Positions 36,608-44,473 of a stretch of 44,473 nucleotides of DNA are shown piece by piece. The stretch comes from Bacillota bacterium. GTDB lineage: Bacteria; Bacillota; UBA994; PWPR01. The stretch is taken from the NCBI GenBank assembly GCA_028280325.1, contig JANQLZ010000043.1, forward strand, positions 1 through 44,473, read 5' to 3'. The notes under the pieces were generated by a model. It was not told the DNA's origin. It saw only the letters and a list, made by a program, of their open reading frames with translations, and ran no database searches. Each line of letters opens with the position of its first letter. The first letter of the stretch is position 1. Position numbers and translations under genes: made by a program.

Positions 36608-37626
36608 TCACTGTCTCCAGTTACTTCATTGGTATAAATCGCCTGTTTATATTCTTTCAGTGGTGGCGTATTAATATCTGCGGTTCTCAATACCAACATT
36701 TGCCCGGTATTACCCAGTATTGCCGCCCCTTCGTATTCATTAAAGCCTGGAATTATTTCTTCCAGTGTAAAACCCATTTTAATTATCTGCTCCTGCACCT
36801 TGTTCATATCCTGTGGTGCCTTAGGACCAAAGGAAAAAAACACTGGCAGATTTATGCTTTTCCTTAAAAGCTGTTTAACCCGGGTCAGAAAAAGCGCAGC
36901 TCCCGGTATTGTATAAGGCGGGTCGGTGAATATTACTTCAAAGACATTGCAATGTTCCTGCGGCAGATCCTCCCGGGCATCGTAAAACACAGTATTTATT
37001 GATACATTCAGCTCGCAGGCTATATTATCAATATAGTCCAGTAGTCGCTCGTCCAGATCAAAAACCGTAATTTTAGGGGGTTTCTGATCGGTATAAACCA
37101 GCTGCCAGAGTAAAACTAAGGCAATAGAAACTAAATCATCATCGCCGAATAAGGCTATCTCTCGATTAAACAACGCCCCTTTTTCCAGGGCCAGCACCGC
37201 TCGCCTCAGGGCTGTCATTGGGGTTCCATGAGCCTGATCAATGGTAACATCTACCTTGGGCCGCAGCGACAGATACAACTGCAGCCTTTCTAATACAGGA
37301 TTCAATTCCTCTGGAACTACATATCGTAAACCCCAGCACCGCGGGCAGATCATTTCACTTTGGGTTTTTAATCCTAGCTCAGCCTCACAAAAGTTCTGTC
37401 CGTGATCCGTTAAACGCATCGTCGGACCCTCTTTCAGCAGGCCAGCTTTAATGGCCTCTTTTTTTAGAGCAGCTGTTATGGGCAGTGGCAGGCGAATATT
37501 CTGGGCACAGGCCTTGGTAGATATCCCTTGGTTATTATAAACCTGACGTAAAAAGGTACGAACTCCTTCGCTGCCCTCTCTTAAATTGACAGCCTTGGCA
37601 ATGTGGATCAGAATATCTTTTTTCAT
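36598..37626 (-). CDS. bpsA: BpsA-type N4-bis(aminopropyl)spermidine (branched polyamine) synthase
   Basis: A 342-residue aminopropyltransferase of the BpsA (DUF43) family, which uses decarboxylated SAM to add aminopropyl groups to spermidine, making branched polyamines. An N-terminal winged-helix-like segment (residues 20-75) is followed by a CPRCWG pair of cysteines, then the Rossmann domain with the family's acidic motif ALFGDDDLVS near residue 180 and the catalytic-loop TDPPYTIPGA near residue 235. The C-terminus ends in an acidic GDSDSD tail. The start at 37626 has AGGAGGTG upstream. It follows nrdJ by 61 bases with no terminator between. BpsA is best known from thermophiles, so its presence here is informative. 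Confidence 0.8.
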   Translation of the reverse strand: MKKDILIHIAKAVNLREGSEGVRTFLRQVYNNQGISTKACAQNIRLPLPITAALKKEAIKAGLLKEGPTMRLTDHGQNFCEAELGLKTQSEMICPRCWGLRYVVPEELNPVLERLQLYLSLRPKVDVTIDQAHGTPMTALRRAVLALEKGALFNREIALFGDDDLVSIALVLLWQLVYTDQKPPKITVFDLDERLLDYIDNIACELNVSINTVFYDAREDLPQEHCNVFEVIFTDPPYTIPGAALFLTRVKQLLRKSINLPVFFSFGPKAPQDMNKVQEQIIKMGFTLEEIIPGFNEYEGAAILGNTGQMLVLRTADINTPPLKEYKQAIYTNEVTGDSDSD

Positions 37627-37687
37627 TCCAATCACCTCCTATTACAGACAGCTAAACGATCGATCAATTGCTTTTATTTACTTATCA

Positions 37688-39892
37688 CTACGAGCATTTA
37701 GTATAGCCGCAATTACGACAAACATAACATCCGTCTTGATGAATGACTAAACCGCCGCAATCCGGTTCCGGGCAGGTCTCTACATTTCTTGGTCCGCCCA
37801 CAAAATCTAACTGCAAACTACTATATCCCTTAACTACTTTTTCAATCGACTGAGCAATGGCATCCGGGCAGGACAACACCTGAGTATCGTCATCGATGAT
37901 ACAGCCCACACATCTTATCCCCTTTAACTGATCCAGGATCGACTCTATATTAATACCCGCTCTGATGGAAATGCTGACTAATCTGGCCAAAGCATCAGCC
38001 AAGGCCTCACAGCCTTCGCTACCGGTATTGGTAAACACCTCACAGATTCCGTTTTCATCCTGATTAACGGTTACATATAGCTTACCACAACCGCCTATTT
38101 TATATTTCTTGGTAATACCAAAGGTTTCTTCCGGTCTTTGGCGGGGGACAATATGCATCCCGGCATCAATTGTCATCTGGTGGCCATCCTGCTTCTCGCC
38201 TTTGATACCTGCATTTAAAACCTGCTGATCCCGACTGCCGTCTCGATAAATTGTAACCCCTTTACAGCCATGGTCATAAGCCAATCTGAATACCTTGGCT
38301 ACATCCTCGCGAGTCGCTTCATTCGGAAAATTCACTGTTTTAGAAACGGCATTATCTACATACTTTTGAAAAGCCGCCTGAATCCTCATATGCCAGTAGG
38401 GGGATATATCATGAGCGGTTACAAATACCTCTTTAATCGGCTGGGGCACATCGGTATTGTGCAGGCTGCCGCTGAGAGAAACCTGCTCCATCAATGGCTG
38501 GGAATAATACCCTTTTTCTTTCATCAGCTCTTCGAATGCCGCATGTACTTCAATTAAGTGATCGTCATCTAATACATTACGAACAAATGCATAGGCAAAT
38601 ACCGGCTCTATACCACTGGAACAGCCGGCCAGTATACTGATGCTGCCCGTCGGGGCAATCGTTGTCACAGTAGCATTGCGCATTGGTTCGCCGTCTTTAA
38701 ATATGCTCTTTTCAAAGTTTGGAAATGCTCCCCGCTCCCGGCCCAGGACAATCGATGCCTCGCGCGCCTTTTCATTGACAAACTTCATCACCTGTTCAGC
38801 TGTTTTAACAGCCTTTTCTGAATTGTACGGGATATCAAGCATTAACAGAAGGTCAGCAAAACCCATAACCCCCAAGCCAATCTTACGATTGCTTTTAGTT
38901 ACCTCGTCAATTTTAGGCAGTGGATAATTATTGGCATCAATGACATTGTCTAAGAAGTGCACCCCGTCAAACACCGTTTTTTCCAGCTCTGCCCACTGAA
39001 TTTGCTGTTTCTTAACAAATTTAGCCAGATTAATAGAGCCCAAATTGCAGGATTCAAAAGGCAGCAAAGGCTGCTCGCCACAGGGGTTGGTGCTCTCAAT
39101 TTCAGCAACCTCAGGGGTTGGGTTAGCGGCATTAATTCTATCCAAAAAAACTATGCCGGGTTCACCGTTATGCCAGGCTCCATTGACAATTTTATCCCAA
39201 ACCTCCGGGGCTGACAGGCTGCTGACAGCTTGTCCACTACGGGGATTAATCAGATCATACTGTTCATTACTTTTTAAGGCATTCATAAAGGTATCGGTTA
39301 CTCCGACAGATATATTAAAATTGGTTAGCTGGTCATTATCCTTTTTGCAGGTGATAAAATCCATGATATCAGGGTGGTCAACCCGCAAAATAGCCATATT
39401 TGCTCCACGCCTGACCCCGCCCTGCTTGACAGCTTCGGTTGCGGCATTAAAAACTTTCATAAAAGATATTGGCCCGCTTGCTACACCGCCAGTGCTTTTA
39501 ACCATTGAGTTCATTGGACGCAGGCGGGAGAAAGAAAACCCGGTACCGCCACCGCTCTTATGAATTAAAGCAGCATTCTTTACGGCATCGAAGATACTCT
39601 CCATTGAATCTTCAACAGGCAGTACAAAACATGCCGATAATTGCTGAAGCTCTTTACCGGCATTCATCAGGGTTGGGGAGTTAGGAATAAACTTTTGCTC
39701 CCAGATTAGATTAAAAAATATATCTTCCAACCGTTTAATTTCCGCTTTGCCAGAACCATAATTTTTGTCTATAGCGCTTATATTTTTGGCCACTCTCCTG
39801 ACCATTTGTTTTGGGGTTTCTCGAACTACCCCATCCTTTTTTGTTAAATATCTCTTTTCTAAAACTGTTTTTGCACTGTTGCTCAACTTCAT
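37688..39892 (-). CDS. nrdJ: Adenosylcobalamin-dependent ribonucleotide reductase (class II)
   Basis: A 734-residue enzyme that makes deoxyribonucleotides using B12 to generate its radical, in the cytoplasm and independent of oxygen. Visible are NSPTLMNAG near residue 75, LSACFVLPVEDSM with one redox cysteine, SGGGTGFSFSRLRP, the radical-site triad in NPCGEQPLLPFESCNLGSIN, and APTGSISILAGCSSGIEP. The C-terminus has the TSCPD-type domain and a zinc-finger-like cysteine cluster (CPEPDCGG, CYVCRNCGYTKC), with cysteines likely to reduce the active site. It lacks the N-terminal ATP cone. Two NrdR boxes and a promoter lie upstream. bpsA follows in the same direction. Confidence 0.97.
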   Translation of the reverse strand: MKLSNSAKTVLEKRYLTKKDGVVRETPKQMVRRVAKNISAIDKNYGSGKAEIKRLEDIFFNLIWEQKFIPNSPTLMNAGKELQQLSACFVLPVEDSMESIFDAVKNAALIHKSGGGTGFSFSRLRPMNSMVKSTGGVASGPISFMKVFNAATEAVKQGGVRRGANMAILRVDHPDIMDFITCKKDNDQLTNFNISVGVTDTFMNALKSNEQYDLINPRSGQAVSSLSAPEVWDKIVNGAWHNGEPGIVFLDRINAANPTPEVAEIESTNPCGEQPLLPFESCNLGSINLAKFVKKQQIQWAELEKTVFDGVHFLDNVIDANNYPLPKIDEVTKSNRKIGLGVMGFADLLLMLDIPYNSEKAVKTAEQVMKFVNEKAREASIVLGRERGAFPNFEKSIFKDGEPMRNATVTTIAPTGSISILAGCSSGIEPVFAYAFVRNVLDDDHLIEVHAAFEELMKEKGYYSQPLMEQVSLSGSLHNTDVPQPIKEVFVTAHDISPYWHMRIQAAFQKYVDNAVSKTVNFPNEATREDVAKVFRLAYDHGCKGVTIYRDGSRDQQVLNAGIKGEKQDGHQMTIDAGMHIVPRQRPEETFGITKKYKIGGCGKLYVTVNQDENGICEVFTNTGSEGCEALADALARLVSISIRAGINIESILDQLKGIRCVGCIIDDDTQVLSCPDAIAQSIEKVVKGYSSLQLDFVGGPRNVETCPEPDCGGLVIHQDGCYVCRNCGYTKCS

Positions 39893-39926
39893 TCCGATAC
39901 GCCTCTCTTCCGATTTAAAAAAATGA

Positions 39927-39953
39927 TGACGGCTTAATTATATCACCGTCATG
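39927..39953 (-). terminator. Terminator after thrB, overlapping the nrdJ promoter
   Basis: Arms ATGACGG/CCGTCAT with a 13-base loop, followed on the minus strand by CA and seven T residues (39918-39924). The loop contains the -10 box of the nrdJ promoter, so one sequence serves both purposes. Confidence 0.7.
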
Positions 39954-39966
39954 CTAGCGACTCAAC
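39938..39966 (-). promoter_or_regulatory. Promoter of nrdJ
   Basis: Minus-strand TTGAGT (39961-39966), 17 bases, perfect TATAAT (39938-39943). The -35 overlaps the promoter-proximal NrdR box by three bases, as expected for repression. Confidence 0.75.
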
Positions 39967-39979
39967 TATATATTGTGTA
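39964..39979 (-). promoter_or_regulatory. NrdR box, proximal
   Basis: The minus-strand 16-mer ACACAATATATAGTTG closely matches the NrdR consensus acaCwAtATaTwGtgt and overlaps the -35 of the nrdJ promoter. NrdR is the ATP/dATP-sensing repressor of ribonucleotide reductase genes. It is spaced 32 bases (three helical turns) from a second box. Confidence 0.85.
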
Positions 39980-39995
39980 TGGCCCTATTTAAATA

Positions 39996-40011
39996 CACGA
40001 TATATTGTGAA
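39996..40011 (-). promoter_or_regulatory. NrdR box, distal
   Basis: The minus-strand 16-mer TCACAATATATCGTGT matches the NrdR consensus with near-complete dyad symmetry. The tandem arrangement with the proximal box at a 32-base period is the standard one. It ends four bases before the thrB stop codon. Confidence 0.88.
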
Positions 40012-40015
40012 ATAA

Positions 40016-40924
40016 TCATCTATTGACAGAAACTCCTGTTCGTGAAATTTCAGTTATTTTTAAATTTCCATTAATTAAATTTTCATCCCAGATCTGTTGC
40101 CAGACAACAGCAAGTTCGGTCAGCCCTTCGTATTCACCCAAAGCTATCATCGTTGATCCACTACCACTTAAAGCAGCACCATAAATCTTTTCACTGGCAT
40201 GAGCCGCTTTAAGCATTTCTGCAGAACCTGCCATTAAGCCCATTCTGTAATATTGATGCAGGCGGTCCTGCATTGCGGTTTTCAGCAGCTGATATTGGCC
40301 TGAGGTCCAGGCATAGACAGCCAGCCCTGTTCTGGAGATATTAAACACAGCATCATGCAAAGATACCTTGCGGGGCAAAACCAAACGGGCGTCAACTGTT
40401 CTCACCCGGTAATCGGGAATTGCTAACAAGGCAGAAGGAGGGTTTTCTAGCAGGGGGAGCTCAAAAACCTGAAAACCTCTTTTATCTTTTATACCGGTTA
40501 AAACCAGCCCTCCATAATAGGCGGCAGCCACATTGTCAGCATGCCCTTCGATTCTAGCCGCTATGTCAACTGCTTCAGCTGCACTGACCCGAACATTGGC
40601 AATTTCAGCGGCTATTTTTACTGCGGCAATTGTCACTGCGGCGCTGCTTCCCAATCCTCTGGAAAGAGGTATCTCATTCTCTACATTAAGATGCAATCCT
40701 TTTACCGGAGGTCGATTCCACTCATGCAGGATATTGTTGATGGTCTTAATAAAATAATTGCGTTCGTTTTGCGGTAAATACTCTCCGCCTTGCCCTTTGG
40801 TCACCACTTTAATATCCGGGGCATTATATTGTACATCAACACGCAGCCATAAGTCCAGTGCTAATCCCAAGCAATCAAACCCGGCACCCAAATTAGCTGT
40901 AGTGGCAGGTACGTTAATTTTCAT
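40016..40924 (-). CDS. thrB: Homoserine kinase
   Basis: A 302-residue GHMP-family kinase phosphorylating homoserine in threonine synthesis. The N-terminal VPATTANLGAGFDCLGLALDL, the ATP loop PLSRGLGSSAAV near residue 87 and the C-terminal GAALSGSGSTMIAL are the three GHMP motifs. The ribosome binding site AAGGAAT is embedded in the end of thrC, whose stop lies two bases before the ATG, so the two genes are translationally coupled. No homoserine dehydrogenase gene is in the window. Confidence 0.97.
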   Translation of the reverse strand: MKINVPATTANLGAGFDCLGLALDLWLRVDVQYNAPDIKVVTKGQGGEYLPQNERNYFIKTINNILHEWNRPPVKGLHLNVENEIPLSRGLGSSAAVTIAAVKIAAEIANVRVSAAEAVDIAARIEGHADNVAAAYYGGLVLTGIKDKRGFQVFELPLLENPPSALLAIPDYRVRTVDARLVLPRKVSLHDAVFNISRTGLAVYAWTSGQYQLLKTAMQDRLHQYYRMGLMAGSAEMLKAAHASEKIYGAALSGSGSTMIALGEYEGLTELAVVWQQIWDENLINGNLKITEISRTGVSVNR

Positions 40925-40925
40925 A

Positions 40926-41978
40926 TTAAAGATTCCTTTCGATTAACTCCTTAAACTCCTGTTTTACTGTGGAGGACTTTTGCCATTCTATATTCAGGCC
41001 TAAAGCCATTTGCGGGTCCTTTAACCCATGCCCGGTTAAAACAGAAACAACTTTGCTTCCTTTTTTAATCAGCCCTATATTTAAAGCTTTCATAACACCG
41101 GCAAAACCTGCACACGATCCGGGCTCCGCAAAAATACCTTCTGAGCTGGCCAAACGCCAATAAGCAAAGGTAATCTCCATATCTGAAACAATACCAATTG
41201 CCCCCAGTGATTCGTCTTTGGCTTTAACTGCTGACTGCCAGCTGACGGGATTGCCGATGCGAATGGCTGTGGCGATGGTCTCAGGTTCTTCAACAATTTC
41301 TCCCTTAACAATTGGTGCTGCGCCAGCTGCCTGCCAGCCCATCATTTGCGGTAATTGAGTGATTTTTTTAGCTGCATAATATTCTTTAAACCCCCGCCAG
41401 TAGGCAGTAATATTACCAGCATTGCCCACAGGAATAAATAAATAATCCGGGGCCTCATTCAATACATCACAGACTTCAAAGGCTGCTGTTTTCTGGCATT
41501 CTATGCGGTAGGGGTTGAGTGAATTGACGATAGTCACACCTGTTTCTTCAGCTGCAAACTGCACCAGTTCTAAAGCCTGGTCAAAATTACCGTCAATTTG
41601 AATTACCTTGGCCCCGTACACTAAAGCCTGAGCTAATTTGCCCTCAGCCACTTTACCCTCCGGCAGCAAGACAAAGCACTTGATACCTGCCCGGGCGGCA
41701 TAGGCAGCTGCTGAAGCAGATGTATTGCCGGTTGAGGCACATATTACGGCTTTTGATCCCTGTTCCAAGGCCTTGCTGACAGCTAAAGTCATGCCTCTGT
41801 CTTTAAACGAACCGGTCGGATTTAAACCTTCGTATTTAAAATAAAGATCAATTCCCAATTCATCAGATAAATTCTCAGCACGAATTAAAGGAGTGTTTCC
41901 TTCCAGCAGTGATACTACCGGGGTTGCCTCTGATACCGGCAAATAATCTCTATAGGTATTGATAACGCCTTTATACAT
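40926..41978 (-). CDS. thrC: Threonine synthase
   Basis: A 350-residue PLP enzyme converting O-phosphohomoserine to threonine. The cofactor lysine is in [15 protein letters not shown] near residue 53, followed by [19 protein letters not shown]; the phosphate-binding glycine-rich loop is [16 protein letters not shown] near residue 180, and [14 protein letters not shown] is near residue 285. This is the short threonine synthase type common in Gram-positives. The start at 41978 ([15 protein letters not shown]) has AAGGGAG eight bases upstream, whereas the longer frame to 42020 has no support. A promoter lies at 42035-42063. Confidence 0.96.
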   Translation of the reverse strand: MYKGVINTYRDYLPVSEATPVVSLLEGNTPLIRAENLSDELGIDLYFKYEGLNPTGSFKDRGMTLAVSKALEQGSKAVICASTGNTSASAAAYAARAGIKCFVLLPEGKVAEGKLAQALVYGAKVIQIDGNFDQALELVQFAAEETGVTIVNSLNPYRIECQKTAAFEVCDVLNEAPDYLFIPVGNAGNITAYWRGFKEYYAAKKITQLPQMMGWQAAGAAPIVKGEIVEEPETIATAIRIGNPVSWQSAVKAKDESLGAIGIVSDMEITFAYWRLASSEGIFAEPGSCAGFAGVMKALNIGLIKKGSKVVSVLTGHGLKDPQMALGLNIEWQKSSTVKQEFKELIERNL

Positions 41979-42034
41979 ATTATTGCTCCCTTCAATAACA
42001 ACTGGATGGGTTTTAAACAAATTATCACGTTCTT

Positions 42035-42063
42035 ATGTTATCTAAATAATTTTTGCTAGTCAA
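42035..42063 (-). promoter_or_regulatory. Promoter of the thrC-thrB operon
   Basis: Minus-strand TTGACT (42058-42063), 17 bases, TAACAT (42035-42040). I see no T-box or threonine-rich leader peptide between it and thrC. Confidence 0.6.
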
Positions 42064-42163
42064 TGATGTTTATGTTGTTTACAATATATTCTCACGATAG
42101 TAAAGAGAATAGTTTTATAAGCAGTTACGCTGAAAAAAAGCACTTGTCAATGAATATAGAAAA

Positions 42164-42196
42164 CTCGCTCAAATTAGCATGTGCTTTTTGAGCGAG
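42164..42196 (-). terminator. Terminator after the single-span protein gene
   Basis: Arms CTCGCTCAAA/TTTGAGCGAG followed on the minus strand by TTTTCTATATTC. A competing pairing of GCAC (42140-42143) with GTGC (42181-42184) plus flanking A/T runs could form instead, also ending in seven T residues. Confidence 0.65.
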
Positions 42197-42218
42197 CCCT
42201 TCAATTTATATGCTATTG

Positions 42219-42778
42219 CAAAATAGTTGCTGGATTTTCTCTACTGCTCCATATTGCTCTGTGAATTATCAATTAAATCTTTTATATATTCATAATCAAA
42301 TTCTGTATCCAAAATTTTATAATAACCCTTGGGGAATCTGCGTATATTTGAGCTAAGGCGAATAATATCCATACTTTTAGAGCATAAGTCACTGATAGTA
42401 ATATAATAATAATCTGAAAGCATATCTTTTTCCTCAAATTCGAACTGACCCCTGTAGTATATTTCCTCACTCACATATATGGACCTCTCTTTTGTCGGTA
42501 TTAATTCTAAATCTTTTATATATTTATAAATAAGATTATTAGTACTTATATCATTACATTTCAATACGTTTACATTTTCGGATGTATGCTCATCAATCCA
42601 AAATTCTTTTAGAGTATATGAATCTAACTTAACTAAAGGGTTCTTAGGTATCATATAATATATGTAATTTTGGTAAATAAATGTTCCTATAACTAATATG
42701 ATTATTATAATAGACAGCCATTTTAGTTTCGATACTTTCATAAATAGCATACCTTTTCCTTTACAAAATAGTTGCTGG
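42219..42778. repeat. 15-base direct repeats flanking the single-span protein gene
   Basis: CAAAATAGTTGCTGG occurs at 42219-42233 and again at 42764-42778, enclosing the gene at 42241-42750 almost exactly. This could be a scar of an insertion or duplication, or chance. No transposase or inverted repeats accompany it. Confidence 0.4.
42241..42750 (-). CDS. Membrane-anchored extracellular protein, unknown family
   Basis: A 169-residue protein with one N-terminal membrane span (WLSIIIIILVIGTFIYQNYIYY, residues 12-33) and a hydrophilic C-terminal domain of about 135 residues, rich in Tyr, Ile, Asp and Glu, predicted outside the cell. I do not recognise the domain; there are two cysteines (LKCNDI and DLCSKS) and no catalytic motif. 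The start is either 42750, with AAAGGA about seven bases upstream, or 42741 three codons later; a longer frame to 42864 overlaps the upstream gene and is unlikely. The AT content is higher than in the core genes. Possibly co-transcribed with the propeller gene upstream. Confidence 0.6.
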   Translation of the reverse strand: MLFMKVSKLKWLSIIIIILVIGTFIYQNYIYYMIPKNPLVKLDSYTLKEFWIDEHTSENVNVLKCNDISTNNLIYKYIKDLELIPTKERSIYVSEEIYYRGQFEFEEKDMLSDYYYITISDLCSKSMDIIRLSSNIRRFPKGYYKILDTEFDYEYIKDLIDNSQSNMEQ

Positions 42779-42793
42779 CACATATTAACATTG

Positions 42794-43834
42794 CTATTTT
42801 TTATGGATATCGTAACTGGCAGTCTGTTTTTTTGTAATAAGAGTCCCCTTAACAGAACTGTCAAAATAATAGGAATCTAATACCAATTTACCATCAATAA
42901 TTTGAGCATCAAACGGATCTACAGCAGTTTTTATCTCCTGAACTAATTCGCCACTATCAGCAAGATAAATATATATATTATCAGCATCCTTTGTAATAAG
43001 GTAATCCTTAATCCAGAAAGTCTTATAAACTCCCTGCACAGGCTTAACTATCTTTTTATCAGCTAAGTCATAAAGTATCATATTTCCAGTTCTAAAATCT
43101 AAATCTTCATCCAGTTGATAATACAATATTTTTGTTCTATCTTTGGAAGTCTGTGGAGCATAGGCTGAAGTAAATAACTCTTTACTGCTATCAGTTTTTG
43201 GATCATAAACATTTACCACCGGAACATCGCCGTTAAAACTATCATAATACAGCTTACCATCATAGCCCCAATCTAAGGAGACAAAAGGCGGGTATAGATA
43301 GTTTCCATATTTGAACCTGTGAATTACTTGAATCTTATCAGCCTCTACATCCTTTATTACAACCTCAAAGTGATGTTCTTTCCCTCTTACCTTTTCTACT
43401 GTAGCTAATAGATTTCCATTAATACTATAATCCATTATCCATTCACTTTCTATACTGTTAAGAGGCTTAATTTTTCCTGACGCAGCCCTAAGCAATAGAC
43501 TTTTGCCTAGAATATAGTCTCCATTGAACTCTTCATACAAAGGTCTGAGCTCTTGGGTTCTGGCATAAGCAAACTCACCAATAACTATACCACCAGAATA
43601 TACATAAAATATCATGGCCTCTTCAGTTCTCTCTTCTTCAGCTACTATTTCAATCGGACCGGATTTATAGGTACTGGGAATAATAGTTCCACTTGGTATA
43701 TCTACTGAACCTTGTATTCCATTGGGAAACTCCTCAATAAGCTTATCCCTACCTATTGAAAAATTTCCACTTGCTCCTAAAATACCTGCTAAAGTTATAA
43801 AAACAATAATAATTATTAAAAGATTCTTTTTCAT
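42794..43834 (-). CDS. Exported beta-propeller-like protein
   Basis: A 346-residue protein with an N-terminal signal or anchor (LLIIIIVFITLAGILGASG) and then repeating beta-rich blades that look like a propeller, for example WIMDYSINGNLLATV, SLDWGYDGKLYYD, TKILYYQLDEDL and FWIKDYLITKDADNIYIYLADSGE. No lipobox cysteine or catalytic motif is seen, so it is either secreted or anchored through the N-terminus. The start at 43834 has GGAGTG upstream. It resembles in style, though not clearly in sequence, the lipoprotein propeller at 15295-16269. The neighbours are also surface-directed. Confidence 0.65.
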   Translation of the reverse strand: MKKNLLIIIIVFITLAGILGASGNFSIGRDKLIEEFPNGIQGSVDIPSGTIIPSTYKSGPIEIVAEEERTEEAMIFYVYSGGIVIGEFAYARTQELRPLYEEFNGDYILGKSLLLRAASGKIKPLNSIESEWIMDYSINGNLLATVEKVRGKEHHFEVVIKDVEADKIQVIHRFKYGNYLYPPFVSLDWGYDGKLYYDSFNGDVPVVNVYDPKTDSSKELFTSAYAPQTSKDRTKILYYQLDEDLDFRTGNMILYDLADKKIVKPVQGVYKTFWIKDYLITKDADNIYIYLADSGELVQEIKTAVDPFDAQIIDGKLVLDSYYFDSSVKGTLITKKQTASYDIHKK

Positions 43835-43903
43835 TAATATCACTCCGATTAAGGTAGATTAACTTGCGGTAAAAGCATATTCGATGAAACAAGATTTCTT
43901 TAG

Positions 43904-44473
43904 CTACTCAGCCTTTATGTACTCAAAATCGTCCCCGTCCCCATCACCGTCTATTTCCAGTTCCTTAAGATTCTTCAGCTTACTTAGTACCGAATAGTCT
44001 TCGATCTTATTTTCATACAAGAACAGCCTTTCCAGCTTAGTTAAGCCTCCTAAAGCGCTGATATCACTTATATTATTTTCTGCTAAATGTAAGCTCTGCA
44101 GATTAGTCAGGTTAGCTAAAGAACTGATGTCAGTAATTTGATTAAACCCGATGGATAAATGCTTAAGATTGGAGAGGTGTTTTAAGGCAGTGATATCACT
44201 AATATTATTATAACTTAAGGTTAACAGCTCCAAGTTTTTTAAGTTCTTAAGAGAGCTAATATCACTTATATCGTTAGCATACAGATACAAGTTAGTTAAA
44301 CTACTTAGTTGTTCTATACCTTTAATACTTCGCATCTCATTAGCCCCTAAATTTAAATAATTTAAACTATTTAAGGAACTAAGATGAGATATGTCCCTGA
44401 TGTAATTGCTCTCAGCATGTATTTTCTCGAGGGAACTGTAGTATTGTATACCCTCCAAATTATGAATATGATA
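43904..44473 (-). CDS. Leucine-rich-repeat protein, 5' end cut by the window
   Basis: The C-terminal 189 residues or so of an internalin-type leucine-rich-repeat protein. Seven or so 21-22-residue repeats of the pattern LxxLxxLxLxxNxIxDIS are visible (for example LYLYANDISDISSLKNLKNLE, LTLSYNNISDITALKHLSNLK). It ends in an acidic DGDGDGDD stretch and YIKAE, with no cell-wall sorting signal or anchor, so any export signal must lie in the missing part. The frame remains open to base 44473 (YHIHNLEGIQYY), and the TTG at 44458 is not a credible start because it lies inside a repeat. Such proteins bind other proteins at the surface. Confidence 0.85.
   Translation of the reverse strand, partial: YHIHNLEGIQYYSSLEKIHAESNYIRDISHLSSLNSLNYLNLGANEMRSIKGIEQLSSLTNLYLYANDISDISSLKNLKNLELLTLSYNNISDITALKHLSNLKHLSIGFNQITDISSLANLTNLQSLHLAENNISDISALGGLTKLERLFLYENKIEDYSVLSKLKNLKELEIDGDGDGDDFEYIKAE

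Noticed and set aside
39045-39563. Plus-strand open frame of 172 codons antisense to nrdJ
   Set aside because: It is fully contained in the conserved reductase coding sequence and lacks translation signals.
41979-42240. Threonine T-box or leader peptide before thrC
   Set aside because: No T-box sequence or threonine-rich frame is visible between the promoter and the start codon; the leader is only about 50 bases.
44456-44458. TTG at 44458 as the start of the leucine-rich-repeat gene
   Set aside because: It lies within a repeat (NLEGIQYYSSLEKI) and the frame stays open to the window edge, so the gene is simply cut.

Overview
The window looks like chromosome from a low-GC, Gram-positive anaerobe of the Clostridia or a related deep Firmicutes lineage. 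The evidence is the dense packing with strong GGAGG-type ribosome binding sites, frequent TTG/GTG starts, WhiA, a gap-pgk-tpiA-gpmI-eno operon, secG, RNase R, a B12-dependent (class II) ribonucleotide reductase and a membrane pyrophosphatase of the K+-dependent type. I cannot name the species. Nearly all genes lie on the minus strand. There are no rRNA or tRNA genes, CRISPR arrays, transposases or phage genes that I can see.

Layout from left to right. (1) 1-546 has no convincing gene and a promoter firing leftwards out of the window. (2) 547-5482 is a minus-strand cluster: a MutL/GlmL-type ASKHA ATPase, a protein built on barrel-sandwich (RnfC/lipoyl-like) segments, and a tandem pair of paralogous soluble proteins of unknown function. 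(3) 5551-9625 holds a Mef-like MFS exporter with a long leader, and a three-gene FtsX/MacB-type ABC transporter with one minimal permease. (4) 9858-15201 holds an S9 oligopeptidase followed by an unusual hairpin/G-rich repeat, an arginine-deiminase-fold protein with an altered motif, and a MATE exporter behind a leader with several terminator-like hairpins. (5) 15295-22397 is mixed: a lipoprotein beta-propeller, GlnRS, a pentapeptide-repeat protein, a small membrane protein, a D-cysteine-desulfhydrase-like enzyme paired with an O-methyltransferase, and a YihY/BrkB protein. (6) 22394-27048 carries a polysaccharide deacetylase, RNase R, a decayed small gene, a small membrane protein and a HAD phosphatase.

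(7) 27214-36373 is the housekeeping core, transcribed whiA-gap-pgk-tpiA-gpmI-eno and then secG-hppA. This is the complete lower half of glycolysis from glyceraldehyde-3-phosphate to phosphoenolpyruvate. (8) 36582-42063 holds nrdJ with two near-consensus NrdR boxes and a promoter, followed by a BpsA-type branched polyamine synthase, and the thrC-thrB operon. (9) 42164-44473 is visibly more AT-rich and encodes exported or surface proteins: a single-span protein, a secreted beta-propeller and a leucine-rich-repeat protein cut by the window edge.

Most worth following up: the MutL cluster with its orphan paralog pair, the two exporter genes whose leaders look like attenuators, the G-rich hairpin repeat at 9978-10070, BpsA next to nrdJ, and the deiminase-fold enzyme. 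None of these is proven novel from sequence reading alone.
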